Made by a program: the position numbers and the translations under genes
Shown: positions 1 to 5,040 of the stretch, piece by piece
Layout: the number at the start of each line of letters is the position of its first letter
Numbering within the stretch: the stretch's first letter is position 1
The notes under the pieces: model-generated
Told to the model about the DNA's origin: nothing
Databases searched by the model: none
The model's input: the letters and a program-made list of their open reading frames with translations, nothing else
Assembly (NCBI GenBank): GCA_002308935.1
Contig: DBWN01000084.1
Coordinates: 1-6,606 of the forward strand
Length of the DNA: 6,606 nucleotides
Source: Bacteroidales bacterium UBA1237
Lineage (GTDB): Bacteria; Bacteroidota; Bacteroidia; Bacteroidales; UBA932
Reading direction: 5' to 3'

Positions 1-918
1 TCCCGTCCCCTTGCAGCCATCCTTTCGCTCAACACTATCGCCAACACCATCGGCGCTGCAGGCGTAGGACAGCAGGCAAACATCCTTTTCGGTTCACATT
101 GGTTCGGTCTTGTAAGTGCGCTTACGACCATCCTCATCCTGGTTTTCGCGGAGATCATCCCCAAGACCATAGGCACGAACTACTGGAAGAGGCTGATGGG
201 ATTCGCGGCGAAGACGATAAGGCTCCTTATTTTCTGCCTCTACCCGATCGTGGTCTGTGTGGAGTGGATCCAGAAGATAGTATCCACCGAAGACGCTGAC
301 GCCACCGTCTCCAAGGAAGAGGTCGGAGCGCTCGCTGATGTAGCGGAAGAGTCCGGTGAACTTGATGAGGACGAGAATGAGGTCATCCAGAACATAATAA
401 GCCTGGATGAGATGACAGTGACCGATGTGATGACCCCGAGGGTCGTCGCCGCCACTGCTCCAGAGTCAATGACCCTCAGGAAGTTCTACAAGGATCCAAG
501 GTATCTCCACCATAGCCGTATCCCGGTATGGCAGGACAATGACGACTACATCACGGGTTACATCCTCCGCCTTGAAGCCCTCCAGCTCCTTGCCGAGGAC
601 AAGTTCGACATCCGCCTGGGTGACATAAGGCGCGATATCGCATCCTTCCCTGAAGATACTCCTCTTGACAAGGTGTGGGATGAGATGCTCACCAAGGACG
701 AGCAGATAAGCATCGTAATTGATGACTACGGTTCATTCCAAGGCATAGTAACCCTTGAAGACGTCATTGAGACCATCCTCGGTGACGAGATCGTCGACGA
801 AAGGGACGAGGTCCGTGACATGCAGCAGCTGGCTATCGACAAGTGGAAAAAGCGCCTTGGCCAGAGGGCAAAGAAGCCCGCTGCAGTCCCTGAGCCGGTC
901 CCCGCTGATCAGGATTGA
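1..918 (+). CDS. CNNM/CBS-domain (HlyC/CorC-like) membrane protein, 5'-truncated by window edge
   Basis: The reading frame is open from base 1 and ends with TGA at 916-918, leaving 305 visible residues; the true start lies upstream. The visible N-terminal part is the end of a CNNM (DUF21) membrane domain. It shows the typical stretch LNTIANTIGAAGVG (about residues 10-23), a hydrophobic helix, the family motif AEIIPKTIG (50-58) and another hydrophobic helix near 72-87. An acidic linker follows, then a CBS pair: the first repeat opens at DVMTPR (142-147) and the second contains DDYGSFQGIVTLEDVIETIL (about 241-260). Relatives are bound to the inner membrane and are linked to divalent cation (Mg2+/Co2+) transport, with the CBS pair usually sensing nucleotides; substrate cannot be told here. 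The protein stops about 45 residues after the second CBS repeat, in a Lys/Arg- then Pro/Ala-rich tail, and so lacks the C-terminal CorC_HlyC domain of longer relatives. A hairpin terminator follows, so it need not be cotranscribed with the next gene. Confidence 0.92.
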   Translation, partial: SRPLAAILSLNTIANTIGAAGVGQQANILFGSHWFGLVSALTTILILVFAEIIPKTIGTNYWKRLMGFAAKTIRLLIFCLYPIVVCVEWIQKIVSTEDADATVSKEEVGALADVAEESGELDEDENEVIQNIISLDEMTVTDVMTPRVVAATAPESMTLRKFYKDPRYLHHSRIPVWQDNDDYITGYILRLEALQLLAEDKFDIRLGDIRRDIASFPEDTPLDKVWDEMLTKDEQISIVIDDYGSFQGIVTLEDVIETILGDEIVDERDEVRDMQQLAIDKWKKRLGQRAKKPAAVPEPVPADQD

Positions 919-946
919 CACTTGCTCCTTTTTTATGGATTCGCAT

Positions 947-980
947 TGATGGCCGGACTCTCCGGTCATTATTTGTCTTG
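947..980 (+). terminator. Intrinsic terminator after the CNNM gene
   Basis: The arms ATGGCCGGA (949-957) and TCCGGTCAT (961-969) pair over 9 bp with one G-T wobble and a 3-nt CTC loop; a further G-T and T-A pair can extend the base to 947/971. A T-rich run (TTATTTGTCTT) follows the 3' arm. It starts about 30 nt after the CNNM stop codon and is well placed to end that transcript. Confidence 0.6.
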
Positions 981-1012
981 TGCTGATGCCTTCAGAATAC
1001 CAACAAATGGCG

Positions 1013-1044
1013 ATTGCCGTTTTTTCTTTATGTGCGTTCCTTTG
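1013..1044 (+). promoter_or_regulatory. Possible Bacteroidota-type promoter for the HMA gene
   Basis: TTCCTTTG (1037-1044) matches the Bacteroidota -7 box TAnnTTTG at five of six defined positions. ATTG (1013-1016) matches the -33 box TTTG at three of four, with a 20-nt spacer. Transcription would start about 25 nt before the ATG at 1076. The position between a terminator and a start codon is favourable, but both boxes are imperfect, so this is tentative. Confidence 0.3.
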
Positions 1045-1075
1045 CAGAAGGGAAATAAACATAAAGCAATACTAA

Positions 1076-1459
1076 ATGAAAAGAATTCTTATCATCGTGG
1101 CCGCTATCGCCATCAGCCTTTCAGCAAGCGCTAAAGTAGTTGAAAAGACTTTCACAGTCCGTGGACACTGCGGAATGTGCAAGAGCAACATCGAGAAGGT
1201 GTCAAAGGGATTCGAGGGGGTGCAGTCAGTTGAATATGACCTTCAGGGACAGACTCTCAAACTTGTCTTCGACAAGAAGAAAGTCAATGTCAAGGATGTC
1301 CAGAAGGCAATTGCGGAGATCGGATATGATGCCGGAAAAGTAAAGGCGAGCGACGAGGCCTACGACAAACTTCCCGGATGCTGCCGTTACCGTGAGATAG
1401 AAGGTGTCAGCGACCACCACATGGACGGCAGCGGACATGATCACCATCATGCCGAGTAG
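1076..1459 (+). CDS. Exported heavy-metal-associated (HMA) domain protein with His-rich tail
   Basis: The gene encodes 127 residues. Residues 1-19 form a signal peptide (MKR, hydrophobic core, then SASA before K20), so the mature protein should act in the periplasm or be membrane-associated. Residues 22-90 form an HMA-type ferredoxin-like domain with the metal-binding motif GHCGMC (C32 and C35) and the usual end of the fold, IAEIGYDAG. After it come KLPGCC (C102, C103) and a C-terminal tail rich in histidine (H114, H115, H121, H123-H125). HMA domains with CxxC bind soft metals such as Cu(I), Zn(II) or Hg(II) and hand them to transporters or enzymes. The extra cysteine pair and His tail suggest further metal ligands, which is inference. 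No metal ATPase or efflux gene lies beside it in the window. The next gene converges on it, so it appears monocistronic. I saw no strong Shine-Dalgarno sequence, which is normal in this phylum; the start is fixed by the signal peptide. Confidence 0.9.
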   Translation: MKRILIIVAAIAISLSASAKVVEKTFTVRGHCGMCKSNIEKVSKGFEGVQSVEYDLQGQTLKLVFDKKKVNVKDVQKAIAEIGYDAGKVKASDEAYDKLPGCCRYREIEGVSDHHMDGSGHDHHHAE

Positions 1460-1490
1460 TCCAGTCAATGTTTAGTGTATCGGTGTGCTG

Positions 1491-1531
1491 AAAACGGGGC
1501 CGGGGGATGATACTTCCGGTCCTTCTTTTTT
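1491..1531. terminator. Shared bidirectional terminator between converging HMA and DUF5686 genes
   Basis: GGGCCGG (1497-1503) pairs with CCGGTCC (1516-1522) through 7 bp including one G-T wobble, and two more G-T pairs can form inside. On the plus strand the 3' arm is followed by TTCTTTTTT (1523-1531). On the minus strand the hairpin is followed by CGTTTTCAG. The TAG stop of the DUF5686 gene (1534-1532) directly abuts the plus-strand T-run. The hairpin fits termination in both directions and is stronger for the HMA transcript. Confidence 0.65.
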
Positions 1532-4066
1532 CTAGAACTTGAACTCCATTCCGAGGTTCACCACGAAGCAGTTCGGGGACTTCTGCCTTTCTCCGTCAAC
1601 TTCGATGTAGCGGTGCGTCATTCTCCAGAAAGTGTCGACACGGAAGAGCCTCAGGATGTTGGAGATTCCCACTCCCATCTCTACGTAAGGCTTTTCAAGC
1701 GAGGACATCCCTTTGGGGAAGAGCATCGCCGCTTTCTCGGAATGGGGATTGCCCACTATCCCGTTGTTCCTGTCGGAAAGTGTGCCGTATGCGGCTTTGA
1801 AAGTGGCCACTTCACGGAGATTCAAACGCCTCAACAGAGGCACTTTCCCGAGGAAGAACCCTCCGAAATTGTGCTCCACCGTGAAGGTCGCCCATGTGTC
1901 TGAAGCGAACTCGTAGAACTCCATGCACGCGAAAGCGCCCTTGTCCAGGAAGTATGTGCCGTTGCCTTCATGGAGTTTCAGGAAAGGATAGGGGACAGTC
2001 CCGTAGATCTTCCCTGCATTGAAGTGGATCAGCGAATAACCGGCCGGCGGCATGGCAAGTCGCCAATCAAGAGTGAATTCCCCCCTCAGGAAACTGTAGT
2101 CGTTGTGGGCTATACCTTTAGGGGAAGCCATAATGTCGAACGAGATATACGGGTATTTCGTATGTACATATGACTTTTCGAAGACTCCTCTTGTCACGGT
2201 CTCTTCCCATGAGAATCTCGCCCTGTATCTGAATATCGTGGCCGCAACGCTCTTGACCGGTTCCCCGTCAGGTTTCATCATCGGGACGTAATCGTTCGAG
2301 TAAACCCTTCTGGCTTCTATTCCCAAGGTGTTGTTGAACCCGGGACTCCATTCATGGTCATATACCAGGCTGAACTCCATAACGGGACTTCTTCTCTGTC
2401 CTCCACCTTTGGCAAGCATCGAGGACATGATGTTGCTTTCGCTGAAAGCGTTCGAACTCCGCCCCAATTGGACGAGATCCCTTTTGACGTTGATGGTGAG
2501 CTTCCTCCAGGGTTGGGTGTTGAACATGTACTCGAACTTGGCTCCTCCCTTGACACCCTTGTCCTTGAATCCGTACGCGACATATCCTCCGATCCTGAAT
2601 TTACGGCTCATTTCTTTGGAAGTACGCATTCCGAAATACAGCCTCGGACCTTCGATTTCATTGAAACTGAAGATGTTCGCTACTGGACCGTATCCGAACT
2701 TCCCGATGTCGTAGTATCCGCCGACAAGTGTCGCGGCAAGGGAGTAGATGTCCCTGTAAATGGGTACGTTCTTGATGGAATCCACCATGTGGTAGATGTT
2801 CTGCTCCCTGTGTGAAAGCTGATACGGCCTTGCCCCCTGCCAGTAATCTTCACTCTTCCCCCCGGCGTCCTTCTTCACCATGACGTTGTTCCCGGCATCA
2901 GCGATCTCTTTCCTCATGACCTTTGTGAAGACGGGGTTGGAGTAGTGCATCTGGCGGTTGCCGATGATGGTGATTATCGTAGTCGAGTCGCTCAGGATGG
3001 GGGAGAAGTCCACGTACATCCTGTCGTCTCCCCAGAACCATGTCGAATCGCCCACGAACTGGTGTTCCTGGTCCACCACAAGGTCCCTTATCCAGTTCAC
3101 GTTGGAACCCTTCGTGAGCTTGACGTGGATCTCTCTCAGGGCGAAGTCGGTGGAATCTATGCTCATCTCTCCGTCCCAGACCGGTGAAGACACCATCTTC
3201 TTGGGATGGAACCTTATCTTCCAGGTCTTCCTGCCGTCTATGTTGAGCGAATCGATCAGATAGTAATTGTAGTACAGTTCACCGTTGGAAGATATCGGGG
3301 AAGGTATTTCGACATTGAAGGCGTTTATGAAGTTCCGGTAGAAGTTGGTCTTCAGGTGCAGGCTTCCGGTGAACTGCGAAAGGAAGTTCTCGTCGTTGAT
3401 TCCGGAGATACGGCTGGCCTCTATCACCTCCTTGTCAATGACCGGATCATTGCTGTGGTAGCGCTTCGCCACAGTCTCTGAAATCATTATCGGAAGGAAC
3501 GCCTGCCCGGACACCACGGAAGTGTCCATATAGTCGAACACGAATCCGAAGTTCTTTCTTATCAGACGGTTGCGGAGATTCTCGTCGGCATTGGTGAGGT
3601 CGATCTCCATCTTGTTGTATACGTCACACTGCCAAGCTTCCTTCCTTTCCGGGTCGTTGATTTTCCGGCGCTCGTCGATTTGGGAGAGGATCCACCTCAT
3701 GTACCTGTTGTCAGGCTTTACAAGCGCGGCTTCAAGATGGTTGGTCGACAGTTCGAGGGTGAAGTTCACTTCCTGGAAAGCATGGACCTTTACGATCTTT
3801 TCCTGGGGATCGTATCCAAGTATCTCAGCCCTCAGGACGGTCATTGAGGTGTCCCTGGTCTCAAGAGTGTACCGGCCGTCCATGTCGGTGGAAACGCCTG
3901 TGGTCGTTCCTTTGAAGAACACTGCGGCAAAGGGTATACCTTCCCCTGAAGAGTCCGTGACTCTTCCCCTGACCCTCGTAGACTGCGAGAATGATACGAG
4001 AGGCTGCATCATGGCCAGAACGGTGGCCACGATGAAGGAAATGTATCTGCCCTTGGATTTCGCCAT
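1532..4066 (-). CDS. DUF5686 / carboxypeptidase-regulatory-like domain outer-membrane protein
   Basis: The gene encodes 844 residues with the start at 4066. I chose this start because MAKSKGRYISFIVATVLAMM begins a clear signal peptide ending near VSFS-Q (27-28). The frame is open further upstream to 4180, but that would bury the signal peptide and run into the structured element. Residues about 30-107 form a carboxypeptidase-D-like regulatory (CarboxypepD_reg-like) beta-sandwich, with RGRVTDSSGEGIPFAAV, a GVSTDMDGRYTL segment and a GYDPQ turn, as seen at the N-terminus of SusC-type and related Bacteroidota exported proteins. The rest is the long DUF5686 region, rich in alternating hydrophobic and aromatic strands, ending in NLGMEFKF; a final phenylalanine is typical of outer-membrane beta-barrels. 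No TonB plug domain is apparent. The function of DUF5686 proteins is not established; an outer-membrane location is inferred. It lies downstream of the DIP1984 gene on the same strand, separated by the structured element at 4120-4360. Confidence 0.9.
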   Translation of the reverse strand: MAKSKGRYISFIVATVLAMMQPLVSFSQSTRVRGRVTDSSGEGIPFAAVFFKGTTTGVSTDMDGRYTLETRDTSMTVLRAEILGYDPQEKIVKVHAFQEVNFTLELSTNHLEAALVKPDNRYMRWILSQIDERRKINDPERKEAWQCDVYNKMEIDLTNADENLRNRLIRKNFGFVFDYMDTSVVSGQAFLPIMISETVAKRYHSNDPVIDKEVIEASRISGINDENFLSQFTGSLHLKTNFYRNFINAFNVEIPSPISSNGELYYNYYLIDSLNIDGRKTWKIRFHPKKMVSSPVWDGEMSIDSTDFALREIHVKLTKGSNVNWIRDLVVDQEHQFVGDSTWFWGDDRMYVDFSPILSDSTTIITIIGNRQMHYSNPVFTKVMRKEIADAGNNVMVKKDAGGKSEDYWQGARPYQLSHREQNIYHMVDSIKNVPIYRDIYSLAATLVGGYYDIGKFGYGPVANIFSFNEIEGPRLYFGMRTSKEMSRKFRIGGYVAYGFKDKGVKGGAKFEYMFNTQPWRKLTINVKRDLVQLGRSSNAFSESNIMSSMLAKGGGQRRSPVMEFSLVYDHEWSPGFNNTLGIEARRVYSNDYVPMMKPDGEPVKSVAATIFRYRARFSWEETVTRGVFEKSYVHTKYPYISFDIMASPKGIAHNDYSFLRGEFTLDWRLAMPPAGYSLIHFNAGKIYGTVPYPFLKLHEGNGTYFLDKGAFACMEFYEFASDTWATFTVEHNFGGFFLGKVPLLRRLNLREVATFKAAYGTLSDRNNGIVGNPHSEKAAMLFPKGMSSLEKPYVEMGVGISNILRLFRVDTFWRMTHRYIEVDGERQKSPNCFVVNLGMEFKF

Positions 4067-4071
4067 TGTTG

Positions 4072-4088
4072 AACAGTTTTTCCCTGTT
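4072..4088 (-). promoter_or_regulatory. Small hairpin just upstream of the DUF5686 start codon
   Basis: AACAG and CTGTT form a 5-bp stem around a 7-nt loop, read GGAAAAA on the minus strand, five bases before the ATG. It sits where the ribosome would bind and the loop is the only purine-rich stretch there. It might tune initiation, but it is short and may be chance. Confidence 0.25.
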
Positions 4089-4241
4089 AAGCGTCCTTGA
4101 AAGGATCTGACATTCGCATAAGGACCTTGAAGTTCCCCGAACCCGCCCTCATCCGATGGGTCGGCACATGGTAGTGCCATTGGACTTGCTCCAAGATGCT
4201 TTCCGCCTGAGGCGGTATGAAACGTGCGCTTGTGCCCGATG

Positions 4242-4281
4242 CTGGCAGTGCCTTGTGAAGGATACCCGTGCCAGTTGGGTA
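4242..4281 (-). other. H-type pseudoknot layout 2 inside the structured element
   Basis: On the minus strand TACCC (4281-4277) pairs with GGGTA (4267-4263) around a 9-nt loop. Within the loop CTGGCA (4274-4269) is complementary to TGCCAG (4247-4242). This gives stem 1 of 5 bp, loop 1 of two A residues, stem 2 of 6 bp, a one-base junction and a 15-nt loop 3 that can itself hold a small CCTT-CAC-AAGG hairpin. The loop lengths again suit the minus strand. Confidence 0.45.
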
Positions 4282-4287
4282 CATTGT

Positions 4288-4321
4288 CCCGGAAATTTTT
4301 ACATCCCTTCCGGGAGGGATG
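4288..4321 (-). other. H-type pseudoknot layout 1 inside the structured element
   Basis: On the minus strand CATCCCT (4308-4302 complement side: 4321-4315) pairs with AGGGATG (4308-4302). The loop between them is exactly CCCGGA (4314-4309), which is complementary to TCCGGG at 4293-4288. If the innermost T-A pair of stem 1 opens, this gives a 6-bp stem 1, a one-nucleotide loop 1, a 6-bp stem 2 and an A/T-rich 8-nt loop 3 (TAAAAATT). That is the classic pattern of a short loop across the deep groove and an A-rich loop along the shallow groove. A simple 7-bp hairpin CCCGGAA/TTCCGGG is a competing fold. Confidence 0.5.
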
Positions 4322-4360
4322 GTGCCGCCACCCAGGGGACTACACGCTTCTTAGGTCCTT

Positions 4361-4822
4361 CTATTCTTCAACAAGGTCGATAGTCCAGTTGAGACCCTGG
4401 ATCTTCGTGTCCAGAGACCTGAGTTCAGATGACAGGACATCAGTTTCACGGTTGAGACTTCCGAGATCCATGGTCCTGACGAACTTGATTTCGCTTCTGG
4501 AGTACCTGTTCGACCCTTCTGAGAGACTTGATGCTATATCCCTCAAGGTCTTTACTTTGAGTGTAAGGGCGTCCCTTTTGGCTATAAGAGAAGTGAGGTT
4601 TTCACCATCGGGGCCCTTGGCCAGGAAATTGGTCCTGTTGATTGCATATACCAGGCGGGAGAATCTCTCCAGACAGGAGTCCAGTTCTGCACGAAGTACC
4701 TTGGGGTCTTCAGCGGGAGTGTCGCCCTCCTGAACCCATGCGCAGTCCTTGAGCCTGGATTTGAGCTGCTGGATCCTCTTCTGCAGGTCCGCCCTTTGGC
4801 TGAGCGCTTCTGAAAGTTTCAT
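4361..4822 (-). CDS. DIP1984 family protein (septicolysin-like), small coiled-coil protein
   Basis: The gene encodes 153 residues from ATG at 4822 to TAG at 4361. The sequence has the hallmarks of the DIP1984 family: MKLSEAL at the start, ADLQKRIQQLKSRL, WVQEGDTPAEDP (29-40), INRTN (61-65), the RYSRSEIKFV block (106-115) and LDTKIQGLNW near the end. The length is normal for the family. Most of the protein is predicted alpha-helix with heptad-like leucines, giving an antiparallel coiled coil; there is no signal peptide or membrane segment, so it should be cytoplasmic. Relatives carry the name septicolysin after a reported pore-forming toxin, but the biochemical role of the family is not established and I do not infer toxin activity. 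An exact -7 box lies about 50 bp upstream. Its stop codon directly abuts the structured element, and the DUF5686 gene follows on the same strand. Confidence 0.88.
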   Translation of the reverse strand: MKLSEALSQRADLQKRIQQLKSRLKDCAWVQEGDTPAEDPKVLRAELDSCLERFSRLVYAINRTNFLAKGPDGENLTSLIAKRDALTLKVKTLRDIASSLSEGSNRYSRSEIKFVRTMDLGSLNRETDVLSSELRSLDTKIQGLNWTIDLVEE

Positions 4823-4843
4823 ACGAATATGGAATTAATGTGT

Positions 4844-4860
4844 TTTCCGCTTTGCGGAAA
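4844..4860. repeat. Perfect inverted repeat in the DIP1984/ICMT-like divergent region
   Basis: TTTCCGC (4844-4850) and GCGGAAA (4854-4860) form a perfect 7-bp inverted repeat with a 3-bp TTT spacer. It lies just downstream of the predicted minus-strand start point and 21 bp before the DIP1984 ATG. It could be a 5'-end hairpin of that mRNA or a binding site for a dimeric regulator. There is no proper T-run for a terminator on the minus strand. Confidence 0.5.
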
Positions 4861-4868
4861 GCAATAGA

Positions 4869-4876
4869 CAAAAATA
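4869..4876 (-). promoter_or_regulatory. Putative -7 promoter box for the DIP1984 gene
   Basis: On the minus strand the sequence is TATTTTTG, an exact match to the Bacteroidota consensus TAnnTTTG. Transcription would start near 4862, giving a leader of about 40 nt. No clear TTTG -33 box is visible at the right distance, so the call rests on the -7 box and its position. Confidence 0.45.
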
Positions 4877-4906
4877 ATTGTTTTTGGCGGTTTATGTCTA
4901 TATTTG
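4877..4906 (+). promoter_or_regulatory. Putative promoter reading toward the ICMT-like gene
   Basis: TATATTTG (4899-4906) matches the -7 consensus TAnnTTTG exactly. ATTG (4877-4880) is a three-of-four match to the -33 box with an 18-bp spacer, slightly short. The expected start point is near 4913, leaving about 128 nt before the ATG at 5041. It overlaps the opposing promoter, so the two could compete. Confidence 0.45.
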
Positions 4907-4911
4907 AGCAT

Positions 4912-5010
4912 ATGAAAGATCATTTTTAGGTGCAAGAAGTCAAAGAATGCCATTCGGTCCGGAAGTTTGTTCCGTCCACGAAGAAGCCTGAAGACGTTTG
5001 CTGACTTCTC
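4912..5010 (+). pseudogene. Possible remnant of a nitroreductase N-terminus
   Basis: Read from ATG at 4912, the frame gives MKDHF, a TAG stop (4927-4929), then VQEVKECHSVRKFVPSTKK, PEDVC, a TGA stop (5002-5004) and LL. Nitroreductase-family flavoproteins often begin with a pattern like M-x-D-F-F-x-x-x-K-x-R-x-S-V-R-K-F, followed about 15 residues later by a short acidic segment and leucines. The segment KECHSVRKF fits if an arginine codon changed to cysteine (CGC to TGC). The remnant is short, carries two stops and ends without the catalytic body, and its frame runs on into the next gene's ATG. The likeness rests on few residues and may be chance. Confidence 0.3.
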
Positions 5011-5040
5011 GATGATCGACTTTTATGGAAAGATTCTGAC

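Larger units (their letters stand above)
4120..4360 (-). ncRNA. Candidate structured RNA or 5' leader with long-range closing stem and two pseudoknots (family unknown)
   Basis: This gap holds no convincing protein but is dense with complementary blocks. On the minus strand it begins directly after the DIP1984 stop codon. AAGGACCT (4360-4353) pairs with AGGTCCTT (4127-4120), and after a 2x1 internal loop GAAG (4350-4347) pairs with CTTC (4132-4129). The rod can continue with TCCCC (4339-4335) to GGGGA (4138-4134), TGGGT (4334-4330) to ACCCA (4161-4157) and GGCAC (4326-4322) to GTGCC (4167-4163). Enclosed are two H-type pseudoknot layouts (4321-4288 and 4281-4242) and local hairpins CCGCC-TCA-GGCGG (4216-4204), TTGGA/TCCAA (4194-4180) and GGCAC/GTGCC (4178-4163), the last competing with the rod. 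I saw no RNase P, tmRNA or SRP RNA signature. No promoter is obvious within the end of the DIP1984 gene, so it may be processed from a DIP1984-DUF5686 transcript, act as the DUF5686 leader, or be a small mobile inverted-repeat element. Folding was done by eye only. Confidence 0.55.

Noticed and set aside
733..1062. 109-residue open frame on the minus strand overlapping the end of the CNNM gene.
   Set aside because: It runs antisense to the CBS domain and through the terminator and shows no recognisable domain.
2328..4100. Several plus-strand open frames of 80-176 residues opposite the DUF5686 gene.
   Set aside because: They are antisense shadows of a long, well-supported coding region and have no domain or start signal of their own.
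4067..4284. Minus-strand open frames in the DIP1984-DUF5686 gap, including a 65-residue frame at 4284-4087 and a 38-residue upstream extension of the DUF5686 frame to 4180.
   Set aside because: They resemble no protein family, run through the paired blocks of the structured element, and the extension would displace a clear signal peptide from the N-terminus.
4120..4360. Identity with a housekeeping RNA: tmRNA, RNase P RNA, SRP RNA, 6S RNA or a cobalamin riboswitch.
   Set aside because: I found no tRNA-like ends or tag frame, no GAGGAAAGTCC-type RNase P block, no SRP GGAAG/GCA core and no B12-box arrangement. The 6S or Bacteroidales-specific RNA models could not be tested by eye, so an Rfam scan is still decisive.
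4120..4360. Miniature inverted-repeat transposable element, based on imperfect terminal inverted repeats starting AAGGACCT at both ends.
   Set aside because: No flanking target-site duplication is visible (CGCAT on one side, CTATT on the other), only one copy is in the window, and the nested inner pairings and pseudoknots are not expected of a simple element. Not fully excluded without a genome-wide repeat search.
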